From Streptomyces aurantiogriseus (GTDB lineage: Bacteria; Actinomycetota; Actinomycetes; Streptomycetales; Streptomycetaceae): a stretch of 64,000 nucleotides of DNA. Both the position numbers and the translations under genes were made by a program. Numbering within the stretch: position 1 is the stretch's first letter; the number at the start of each line of letters is the position of its first letter. Positions 23,917-31,245 of the stretch are shown one piece after another. The DNA lies in the NCBI RefSeq assembly GCF_014649375.1, contig NZ_BMSX01000010.1:248001-312000 (forward strand), written 5' to 3'. The notes beneath the pieces are model-generated. The model was not told where the DNA came from. It worked only from the letters and a program-made list of their open reading frames with translations, and made no database searches.

Positions 23917-24486
23917 TCAGTCGGCGGCGTGGGCGGGCTCGGGGACCTGCATGGTCCCTCCGCGCCCGCCGTCGTCTTTCCGGCCCCCCGCGACAGCGCC
24001 TTCAGCGTCCTCGCGGTCGTCGTCGTCCGCGGCGGGGTGTCCCGTCTGCTCCCTGAGTTCCGCGATGGCGGCCTCGAAGTCCTCGAGCGAGTCGAACGCC
24101 CGATAGACGGAGGCGAATCGCAGATAGGCGACCAGGTCGAGCTCCTGCAACGGGCCGAGTATGGCCAGCCCCACGTCGTGGGTGGTCAGCTCGGCGCTTC
24201 CGGTGGCCCGCACCGCCTCCTCGACCCGCTGGCCGAGCTGGGCGAGGGCGTCCTCGGTGACAGGCCGCCCCTGGCACGCCTTGCGCACACCGTTGATGAC
24301 CTTGGTACGGCTGAACGGCTCGGTGACTCCGGATCGCTTGACCACCATGAGCGAGCACGTCTCCACGGTGGTGAAACGACGGGAGCAGTCAGGACACTGG
24401 CGGCGCCTGCGGATCGACGTACCGTCGTCGGTCGTACGGCTGTCGACGACGCGGCTGTCGGGGTGCCTGCAGAAGGGGCAGTGCAT
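23917..24486 (-). CDS. nrdR: Transcriptional repressor NrdR
   Basis: A 189-residue protein. The N-terminal zinc ribbon (CPFC at 3-6, CPDC at ~31-34) binds the operator; residues ~46-136 form the ATP-cone that senses ATP/dATP (VVKRSGVTEPFSRTKVINGVRKAC). NrdR represses ribonucleotide reductase genes when dATP is high. The C-terminal ~45 residues (DDDDREDAEGAVAGGRKDDGG) are a low-complexity tail longer than the usual ~150-residue family length. ATG 24486 follows AGGAGGGTTGGGAGTCC. Two NrdR-box-like repeats lie upstream, implying autoregulation with nrdJ. Confidence 0.93.
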   Translation of the reverse strand: MHCPFCRHPDSRVVDSRTTDDGTSIRRRRQCPDCSRRFTTVETCSLMVVKRSGVTEPFSRTKVINGVRKACQGRPVTEDALAQLGQRVEEAVRATGSAELTTHDVGLAILGPLQELDLVAYLRFASVYRAFDSLEDFEAAIAELREQTGHPAADDDDREDAEGAVAGGRKDDGGRGGTMQVPEPAHAAD

Positions 24487-24625
24487 GGACTCCCAACCCT
24501 CCTCACAGCAGACTCAATAGCCTCGCTGGGCCTCATGGGCCCCTCGAAGCAGCCCCAAGCATAGGGGATCCACGAACATGCGCAGTCACGGGGGACCACA
24601 ACTTGTGGGCTGCTGCTGCCATCCA

Positions 24626-24641
24626 ACCACTAGATATGGGG
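24626..24641 (-). promoter_or_regulatory. NrdR box 1
   Basis: Minus-strand CCCCATATCTAGTGGT, a 16-base imperfect palindrome with the ATATCTAG core resembling the NrdR consensus ACACWATATCTWGTGT. A second site begins 32 bases away, i.e. about three helical turns. Confidence 0.6.
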
Positions 24642-24657
24642 CTTGGCTCATACACCC

Positions 24658-24673
24658 AGGCGATATCGCGTGT
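24658..24673 (-). promoter_or_regulatory. NrdR box 2
   Basis: Minus-strand ACACGCGATATCGCCT, containing the perfect GCGATATCGC core and the ACAC outer half of the NrdR consensus. Same-face spacing with box 1 fits paired NrdR binding known in Streptomyces and other bacteria. Confidence 0.6.
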
Positions 24674-24995
24674 CGCACCAGGAGACCTCACACGACGCGA
24701 TCCCGCCGTCACGGCGAGCACGCGAAAAGCCGCCTGACACGCCCCCGTACGACCGTTTCGCCGCGGCGCCTACGGGGATAGCGTGAGCGCCACAAGGAGG
24801 AGAGGTGCGACTCTCGCGCAGAGCGGGGCCCGGTTCCCGGTTCAGGGGAGGGCGGATGGCAGACTGAGGCGACACCTCACAAGGTCATCAACCCCAGCAG
24901 TGAAGGGTACGACGAAGAGCCCTTCTCTCCGCCGGACAGCGCGTTAGCCATACACCCAGATACATGATCAAGTCAGGCGATCCACGCTTTTTCAC

Positions 24996-25011
24996 TCGAA
25001 CGTGTGTTTGG
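24996..25011 (+). promoter_or_regulatory. LexA (SOS) box
   Basis: TCGAAC-GTGT-GTTTGG matches the actinobacterial/Gram-positive SOS box CGAAC-N4-GTTYG at 60 bases before the lexA start, predicting LexA autorepression. Confidence 0.75.
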
Positions 25012-25070
25012 CGCAACCTTTCGAAAGCAACTACCGTTGTCCAGCAGGGAGACAATCGAGAGGGGCCGAC

Positions 25071-25850
25071 GTGACCACCACCGCAGACAGTGCCACCATC
25101 ACCGCCCAGGACCGCTCCCAGGGCCGACTCGAGCCGGTGCATGCGATGAACGAAGCCACGAATCCCGAGGGGCCCAAGCGCTCTCTGCCGGGTCGACCTC
25201 CAGGCATCCGGGCGGACAGCTCGGGGCTCACCGACCGGCAGCGGCGGGTGATCGAGGTCATCAGGGACTCCGTGCAGCGGCGCGGATACCCGCCGTCCAT
25301 GCGGGAGATCGGCCAGGCTGTCGGCCTGTCCAGCACCTCCTCGGTCGCACACCAGCTGATGGCACTGGAGCGCAAGGGCTTCCTGCGCCGCGACCCGCAC
25401 CGCCCGCGCGCGTACGAGGTTCGCGGCTCCGACCAGGCTGCCACCGTGCAGCCCACGGACACCGCCGGCAAGCCCGCCGCGTCGTACGTCCCGCTGGTCG
25501 GCCGCATCGCCGCCGGTGGCCCGATCCTCGCCGAGGAGTCGGTCGAGGACGTCTTCCCCCTGCCCCGGCAGCTCGTCGGTGACGGTGAGCTGTTCGTGCT
25601 GAAGGTCGTGGGCGACTCGATGATCGAGGCCGCGATCTGCGACGGCGACTGGGTCACCGTGCGCCGCCAGCCCGTGGCCGAGAACGGCGACATCGTGGCC
25701 GCGATGCTCGACGGCGAAGCCACCGTCAAGCGCTTCAAGCGCGAGGACGGCCATGTGTGGCTGCTCCCGCACAACGCGGCGTACGAGCCGATCCCCGGTG
25801 ACGACGCGACGATTCTCGGCAAGGTGGTGGCCGTTCTGCGCCGCGTCTGA
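25071..25850 (+). CDS. lexA: SOS repressor LexA
   Basis: A 259-residue protein from GTG 25071 (TTTADSATITAQDRSQ), chosen because it matches the Streptomyces LexA N-terminus and lies beyond the SOS box; the frame opens earlier at 25002. A winged helix-turn-helix spans ~45-110 (GLTDRQRRVIEVI, GYPPSMREIGQAVGLSS, SVAHQLMALERKGFLRRDP). The S24 latent peptidase follows: cleavage site AAGG at ~149-152 (VGRIAAGGPI), catalytic Ser in VGDSMIEA and Lys in GEATVKRF. LexA represses DNA-damage genes and self-cleaves on RecA filaments. The ~45-residue N-terminal extension is usual in Streptomyces. Confidence 0.95.
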   Translation: MTTTADSATITAQDRSQGRLEPVHAMNEATNPEGPKRSLPGRPPGIRADSSGLTDRQRRVIEVIRDSVQRRGYPPSMREIGQAVGLSSTSSVAHQLMALERKGFLRRDPHRPRAYEVRGSDQAATVQPTDTAGKPAASYVPLVGRIAAGGPILAEESVEDVFPLPRQLVGDGELFVLKVVGDSMIEAAICDGDWVTVRRQPVAENGDIVAAMLDGEATVKRFKREDGHVWLLPHNAAYEPIPGDDATILGKVVAVLRRV

Positions 25851-25891
25851 GATCGGCGGCGGACGGGCCTCCTCGATCCGCCCCCCTGACT

Positions 25892-25925
25892 GGGCCCCGG
25901 GATCCCTGCGCCGATTCCGGGGCCC
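25892..25925 (+). terminator. lexA terminator-like hairpin
   Basis: A 9-bp stem GGGCCCCGG / CCGGGGCCC with a 16-base loop lies 41 bases past the lexA stop. There is no T-tract. Confidence 0.55.
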
Positions 25926-25953
25926 TGTGCTGTGCCCCGACGTTCTTCAAGAA

Positions 25954-25987
25954 GAAGGGCCTGTCCCCGAGCTGGGACAGGCCCTTC
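25954..25987. terminator. Bidirectional terminator between lexA and dinG-like gene
   Basis: A perfect 14-bp stem GAAGGGCCTGTCCC / GGGACAGGCCCTTC with six-base loop lies directly before the minus-strand gene's stop, between convergent genes. Confidence 0.8.
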
Positions 25988-25988
25988 C

Positions 25989-27965
25989 TCACTGCGCTTG
26001 CGCCTGCTGGGCCACCGCGTCGATCGCCGCCAGCGACTTGCGGACCTGATTGCGGTCCGTCGTGTACCAGAAGTCGGGCATCGACGCCTTCAGGTAGCTG
26101 CCGTAGCGGGCGGTCGCCAGGCGCTGGTCCAGGACGGCCACGACTCCGCGGTCGCCCGACGCGCGGACGAGCCGGCCCGCCCCCTGGGCCATGAGCAGCG
26201 CTGCGTGCGTGGCGGCGACGGCCATGAAGCCGTTGCCGCCGGCGTCCTCCACCGCCTTCTGGCGGGCGCTCATCAGCGGGTCGTCCGGGCGCGGGAACGG
26301 GATCTTGTCCATGACCACCAGCTGGCAGCTGGGGCCGGGGACGTCGACGCCCTGCCAGAGCGACAAGGTGCCGAAGAGACACGTCTTCGGATCCGCCGCG
26401 AAGTTCTTGATCAGCTCGCCGAGGGTCTCCTCACCCTGCAGCAGTATGGGGAACTCGGGGATACGTGTGCGCAGCTCCTCGGCGGCGAGCTGAGCGGCCC
26501 GCATGGAGGAGAAGAGGCCGAGGGTGCGCCCGCCGGCCGCCTGGATAAGTTCCGTCAGTTCGTCCAGCATGTCCCCGCGGTCGCCGTCGCGCGCGGGGCG
26601 GGCCAAGTGCTTGGCGACGTAGAGAATGCCCTGCTTGCGGTAGTCGAAGGGCGAACCGACGTCGAGGCCCTTCCACTGCGGCACGTCCTCGCTCTCCGTG
26701 CCCTCCGGGGCGAGGCCCAGGGAGGCGCCGACGCCGTTGAAGTCCCCGCCCAGCTTCAGGGTCGCGGAGGCAAGGATCACGGAGCGGTCGGCAAAGAGCT
26801 TCTCCCGCAGCAGGCCCGACACGGACAGGGGGGCGACGCGCAGGGAGGCACCGAAGCGGTCGTGGCGCTCGTACCAGACGACGTCGTACTCGGAGCCGTT
26901 CACGATCCGCTCCGCCACGTCGTGCACGGTCTCCACGGAGGCGAGCGCCTGCTTGCGGATCGCGTCCTCGTCCTGGACGGACTTGTCGCGGGTCGCCCCG
27001 ATCGCGGAGATGACGGTGCGCGCGGCGTCGCGCAGCGCCATGAGGGCATAGCCCAGATCCTCCGGGATCTCCTCGAGGCGGCCCGGCAGCGCCAGCTCCA
27101 TCAGCCGCTCGAAGCCCTCGGCGGCGGTCTGGAGCTGGTCGGCGGCCTTCTCGTTGACCAGCTTCGCCGCGCGGCGTACCGCGCGGTTGACCTGGCCCGG
27201 GGTGAGCTCGCCGGTGGCGACTCCGGTGACCCGTGAGACCAGCTCGTGCGCCTCGTCGACGATCAGCACCTCGTGCTGCGGGAGGACCGGGGCGCCCTCG
27301 ATGGCGTCGATGGCCAGCAGGGCGTGGTTGGTGACCACGACCTCGGACAGCTTGGCGCGCTCACGGGCCATCTCCGCGAAGCACTCGGCGCCGTACGCGC
27401 ATTTCGAGGCGCCCAGGCACTCCCGTGAGGAGACCGACACCTGCCCCCACGCACGGTCGGAGACGCCGGGGGTCAGGTCGTCGCGGTCTCCGCTCTCGGT
27501 CTCGTCCGCCCAGTCGCGCAGCCGAAGGAGGTCCTGACCGAGCTTGCTGGTGGGTGCCGCCGCCTCGAACTGGTCGAAGAGACCCTCCTCCTCGTCCTGC
27601 GGCATGCCCTCGTGCAGACGGTGCAGACACAGGTAGTTCGACCGGCCCTTGAGCATCGCGAACTCCGGGCGGCGACGCAGCAGCGGATGCAGCGCCTCGA
27701 CGGTGCGCGGCAGGTCACGCTCCACGAGCTGGCGCTGCAGCGCCAGGGTGGCGGTCGCCACGACGACTCTCTCCCCGTGCGCGAGGGCAGGCACGAGGTA
27801 GCCCAACGACTTACCGGTGCCGGTGCCGGCCTGGACCAGCAGATGGGAGCCGTCGTCGATCGCCTCCGCGACGGCTTCGGCCATGGTCACCTGGCCGGGG
27901 CGCTCCGTACCGCCGACGGCGGCGACAGCGGCATGCAGGAGTTCGGGGAGTGAGGGCTTCGTCAT
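25989..27965 (-). CDS. dinG: DinG/XPD-family ATP-dependent DNA helicase
   Basis: A 658-residue superfamily 2 helicase. Motif I is AGTGTGKSLGYL (~41-52), motif II DEAH (in VLIVDEAHEL, ~240), and motif VI lies in AQGAGRLVRASGDRG. Four cysteines (one in NYLCLHRL, then ECLGASKC and AEC) occupy the XPD/DinG iron-sulfur cluster position, so the enzyme probably has a 4Fe-4S domain and 5'-3' polarity. It would resolve R-loops, D-loops or forked DNA during repair. Being next to lexA fits an SOS-linked role, but I see no clear LexA box in the 222 bases upstream. A Streptomyces YoaA/DinG designation is equally possible. Confidence 0.88.
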   Translation of the reverse strand: MTKPSLPELLHAAVAAVGGTERPGQVTMAEAVAEAIDDGSHLLVQAGTGTGKSLGYLVPALAHGERVVVATATLALQRQLVERDLPRTVEALHPLLRRRPEFAMLKGRSNYLCLHRLHEGMPQDEEEGLFDQFEAAAPTSKLGQDLLRLRDWADETESGDRDDLTPGVSDRAWGQVSVSSRECLGASKCAYGAECFAEMARERAKLSEVVVTNHALLAIDAIEGAPVLPQHEVLIVDEAHELVSRVTGVATGELTPGQVNRAVRRAAKLVNEKAADQLQTAAEGFERLMELALPGRLEEIPEDLGYALMALRDAARTVISAIGATRDKSVQDEDAIRKQALASVETVHDVAERIVNGSEYDVVWYERHDRFGASLRVAPLSVSGLLREKLFADRSVILASATLKLGGDFNGVGASLGLAPEGTESEDVPQWKGLDVGSPFDYRKQGILYVAKHLARPARDGDRGDMLDELTELIQAAGGRTLGLFSSMRAAQLAAEELRTRIPEFPILLQGEETLGELIKNFAADPKTCLFGTLSLWQGVDVPGPSCQLVVMDKIPFPRPDDPLMSARQKAVEDAGGNGFMAVAATHAALLMAQGAGRLVRASGDRGVVAVLDQRLATARYGSYLKASMPDFWYTTDRNQVRKSLAAIDAVAQQAQAQ

Positions 27966-28187
27966 AGCGCGACCACCCTACGGCGCGGGACTGACAAACG
28001 GGTGGTGAAGGTGGTGGTCAGAGGTGAGGACGGTGGCGGAATCAATGAGGGGCGCTTCTCGGGTCGTGGTGGGCAGAGGGGCAAGGGGTCCGAGCGGGCT
28101 CGGCAGGGAAAGCGAAGACTCCATCGTGCAACGGGAACTGGTCCGCACGCCGCCGCGTTCCACTTGTAACGGCGCGACTGCACAGCG

Positions 28188-28844
28188 TCACAACAGGAAA
28201 GGTGGATTCCGGTCTCGAAACATGAGGGCGGCTCGCTTCGCGGGCAGGTCGACCTCGGTGGAGAACCGGAAACCGGCGCTCAGGAAGGCGGCGACGGAGG
28301 GGATGTTGCGAAGGTCGGGTTCAGCGACGACGCGCGCACAGGCGGGTCTCTTGTCGAGTACGAGGTCGGCGACGGCTCTGAGCAGAACGCCGCCGAGTCC
28401 TCGCCCCCGGTCGCCGGCACCGCCGATGAGGAGGTGGATACCGGTGTCGTGAGGCCGGACGGGATAGTGGCGGGCCAGGGGGTCGAGGTCTGCCCGGTAG
28501 ATCTCCCAGTAACTCATCGGAGTGCCCTCCAACACGCCGAGACACGGAACGCTGCGCCCGTCGCCGGCGAGTTGGCGACGCAGGTGCTCCTCGGTCAGGG
28601 AATCGGGACCCGCCAGTTCCCAGAACGCCGCGACAGCGGGGTCGTTCATCCACCTGCCGATGCGCGGAAGGTCCCTCTCGATCCGCACGGGGCGGAGGTG
28701 GAACGCACCGGTGGGCGTGGCGACCGGCCCCCATTCGCCGATGTGGTCGAGCAGGTCGGCCTCGGCTGCCTCTGCTCCCACGAGTGTGAGGAGGTCGTCG
28801 GGTGGATGCAGGTCCAGCGTGTCCTGGGCGTCCGTGGGAGGCAC
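28188..28844 (-). CDS. Siderophore-biosynthesis GNAT acyltransferase
   Basis: A 218-residue protein with GTG start; GAGGAG lies seven bases upstream. It resembles the IucB/RhbD-type acetyltransferase domain: FHLRPVRIERDLPRIGRWMNDPAVAAFWE near the N-terminus (residues ~48-76 in two segments), YWEIYRADLDPLARHY (~114-129), and the acyl-CoA loop GDRGRGLGGVLLRAV. These enzymes acylate the hydroxylamine or amine of a siderophore precursor. It is the last of three same-strand genes with an IucA/IucC synthetase and a diaminobutyrate-type aminotransferase, so siderophore assembly is well supported by context. The acyl donor is unknown. Confidence 0.82.
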   Translation of the reverse strand: MPPTDAQDTLDLHPPDDLLTLVGAEAAEADLLDHIGEWGPVATPTGAFHLRPVRIERDLPRIGRWMNDPAVAAFWELAGPDSLTEEHLRRQLAGDGRSVPCLGVLEGTPMSYWEIYRADLDPLARHYPVRPHDTGIHLLIGGAGDRGRGLGGVLLRAVADLVLDKRPACARVVAEPDLRNIPSVAAFLSAGFRFSTEVDLPAKRAALMFRDRNPPFLL

Positions 28845-28921
28845 AGCGAGACTCCTCTCTCTGAGTGGGATGGCCAGGCCCTCGGCAGCGAAGAGGGTCG
28901 GTGATCAGGGATGCGTACGGT

Positions 28922-30982
28922 TCAGGAATGCAGGGGGTTGGCGATGGTGACGTACACGGACTGGGTGTCGACCGGACCGACGAGTTCGTCGAGGCCGTGC
29001 AGCCGGGTCAGCAGGTTGGCCTTGCAGCGCAGGACGGGTGAGTCGAGCAGATGGGCGGGCAGCGAGCTGCGCAGCCGGTCGGGGCCGTGGACGGCCCGGG
29101 TGAGAAACCGTCGGAAGGCGGCGAGCAGCAGGCGTTCGTCGGCGAGCCGCTGGGAGCCGAACGCGCCGATGAGTCCGAGGACGTTGTTGATCCCGAGGTA
29201 GTAGGCGAAGCGCTCGTCGGTGACCTCGTCGGAGACGAAGGTGTCGCTGCGTTCGCCGATGCCAGGCAACCGGGCGTCGAGTTCCGCGCGGCGGGACTCG
29301 CGGAAGTAGTAGCCCTGGTTGTCGCGGTAGCGGCCGCCGGTGGGCCAGCCGTCGGGGTCCAGCAGAAGGAGCATGTTCTGCTGATGTGCTTCGAGGGCGA
29401 TGCCTGCTTCTCCGTCGAGCCACAGCACGGGACGGACGACCTGCTCCAGGTAGCGCAGGAACCACTCGGTGGCGACGGCCTCGCGCGGGCGGGCCGTCTT
29501 CCGAGTGAGGCGGGTGATGAGCGCGGCGAGCCGGGATGGCTGAGAGAAAGCCGGGCCCTGGGCCGGCAGGGACGCCTCGGCCCTGGGGTTGCCCGGTTCC
29601 AGGTCCGTTCGGGCGTACGGTCGGGGTGCGACGAGGCCGGCGATGCAGGAGACGTCGTCGGACGGGGTGAACGGGTTGTGCCGGATCACCACGTCGAGCC
29701 CCGTCACCGGAAGGCCGTCAGGCCCGTCGACCGCGAGCCAGGCCGGGTCACGGACGATGTCGAAGCCCGGGTGGGCTGCCTGCCATTGCTTCAGCAGACC
29801 GGTGCGCAGCAGGCGGTGCACCTCGACACCCCGGTGGAGTTCCTTGCGGAGGTTCTCGCGACGGGAGTTGGTGATGCGCAGCCCCAGCGACAGTTTCAGC
29901 ATCGCCGGAGCGCCGGAGCGGTAGACGGTTCGGACGGAGGAGGTGGGATGCCACGGGAGGCCGTGGGCACCGAGGTCCCGGAGCAGTCCGGCGCCGAGCA
30001 GGGCCGCGACCTCGGGACGGTGACGGGCCTCGCGCAGCTGCCAGGGATGCAACGGCAGGGCGGCGTAGCCGTCGGGCAGCGGCAGCCCGTCACCGGCGAG
30101 TCGGGCCGTCAACTGGTCGGCAGGGACAGGGCGTCCGCGCTCGGTCCAGGCGGAGTCGGTGACGAGTACAGAGGGGGCGACAGCGAGCCAGTGCAACGGG
30201 AAGGAGCCGCGCAACTCGGGTGAGTACACCGCCGCCTCGGCATCGGAGAGACCTTCGCGGCTCTTGGGCGTCGGGTGGAGGGGATGGCCCAGCACCAGTG
30301 CCTGTTCGGCGGCAAGGAACAGGTCGGGCTCGTCGGCCGGGCGTTCCCGGCGGGCGCTGATGAAGGCCGAGGTGCGGCGGACGGAGTCGGCGACGCGGGC
30401 AACGAGGTCGACGCCGTCTTTGGGCGTCGTAGCGGGGCGGGCCGGGCCTGCGGAAGCGGCGCTCTGATCCAGGAGAGCGTCATGGACTTCCCCGGCGCGT
30501 GGCTCGGTGGTTGCCGCGGCAGGGCCTTGCGTCTTGAGCGTCTCGCGGGCCAGCAGAGCCGCGACCGTGACCGCGTCCGCGGGTGCGGAGTGGTCGGGGG
30601 CGTCCGCCAGGTGCGGGAGACCGAAGCGATGCCAGCCCGTGGGGGACCAGTAGCGGACGGGGGTGAGCAGAGCGGTGCCGCTGGCAGGCAGCGGAATGTG
30701 CAGGATGCCGTCGCGGGGGGCGGGCAGGCCGGTCTCGCGTGCCCAGCAGCGCAGGAGGCTCTCCACTGCCGCGGCTTGGGCCGCCGTGTGTGGGTCGGAG
30801 TGGTTCAGGAGATCGGTGCCGGCGCGGTGCCTCGGTTCGGTGTGGAAGGTGTCTCCCTGTTGGTGGGGGACGGAGGGAGCGGGAGTGGAGAAGGTTGACG
30901 GGACGGAGGAGGTCGACGCCGGTGGCTGAGAAGTGGCGGGTGGCTGGTTCGGGATGTCGGCGGGCTGGGGGGACGTCTTCAA
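28922..30982 (-). CDS. IucA/IucC-family siderophore synthetase
   Basis: About 686 residues if started at TTG 30982 (GAGGAACGACC upstream); the frame is open further to 31495, so the start is uncertain. Conserved NIS-synthetase motifs are present: GHPLHPTPKSREGLS (ATP site), ALPLHPWQL, MLKLSLGLRITNSRRENL, LDVVIRHNPF and GIALEAHQQNMLLLLD (catalytic EAHxQN). NIS synthetases condense citrate or dicarboxylates with amines/hydroxamates using ATP. The N-terminal ~60 residues are Ser/Pro-rich and dispensable-looking. It lies between the aminotransferase and acyltransferase genes. No monooxygenase or decarboxylase is found nearby, so the complete product cannot be predicted. Confidence 0.85.
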   Translation of the reverse strand: MKTSPQPADIPNQPPATSQPPASTSSVPSTFSTPAPSVPHQQGDTFHTEPRHRAGTDLLNHSDPHTAAQAAAVESLLRCWARETGLPAPRDGILHIPLPASGTALLTPVRYWSPTGWHRFGLPHLADAPDHSAPADAVTVAALLARETLKTQGPAAATTEPRAGEVHDALLDQSAASAGPARPATTPKDGVDLVARVADSVRRTSAFISARRERPADEPDLFLAAEQALVLGHPLHPTPKSREGLSDAEAAVYSPELRGSFPLHWLAVAPSVLVTDSAWTERGRPVPADQLTARLAGDGLPLPDGYAALPLHPWQLREARHRPEVAALLGAGLLRDLGAHGLPWHPTSSVRTVYRSGAPAMLKLSLGLRITNSRRENLRKELHRGVEVHRLLRTGLLKQWQAAHPGFDIVRDPAWLAVDGPDGLPVTGLDVVIRHNPFTPSDDVSCIAGLVAPRPYARTDLEPGNPRAEASLPAQGPAFSQPSRLAALITRLTRKTARPREAVATEWFLRYLEQVVRPVLWLDGEAGIALEAHQQNMLLLLDPDGWPTGGRYRDNQGYYFRESRRAELDARLPGIGERSDTFVSDEVTDERFAYYLGINNVLGLIGAFGSQRLADERLLLAAFRRFLTRAVHGPDRLRSSLPAHLLDSPVLRCKANLLTRLHGLDELVGPVDTQSVYVTIANPLHS

Positions 30983-31245
30983 GGTCGTTCCTCGTCGGGT
31001 GGGGTCGGCTCGGTCGGCGGCGAAACGGGGTGTGGGGGTGGGAGGTGAGCTGTGCGGCGGGCGCTGGACTTCATGTCGCGATGTGGGCTCTCGGAAGGAG
31101 CGTCCCGGTGCGGCCTGCTCCCCAGGGCGGGGTCTGCCCCGAGTGGGCGGTGCGCCTGTTCGCTCGTGAGGTATGGGGGTGTCGCCGTGCACGGGCGGCG
31201 GGTGACAGGGGTGTACGTGTGAGGCATGTGGGCCTGTCGCCCGGG

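Larger units (their letters stand above)
24487..25070. promoter_or_regulatory. Divergent nrdR/lexA intergenic region
   Basis: This 584-base gap separates nrdR (minus) and lexA (plus). It holds two NrdR-box-like palindromes on the nrdR side and a LexA box on the lexA side. No B12-riboswitch landmarks were recognised, and the middle (24700-24950) shows no gene I can support. Confidence 0.7.

Noticed and set aside
24487..25070. Cobalamin riboswitch before nrdR-nrdJ
   Set aside because: No B12-box-like core or long structured leader recognised; in Streptomyces this riboswitch belongs to the class I nrdABS operon, and NrdR boxes explain control here.
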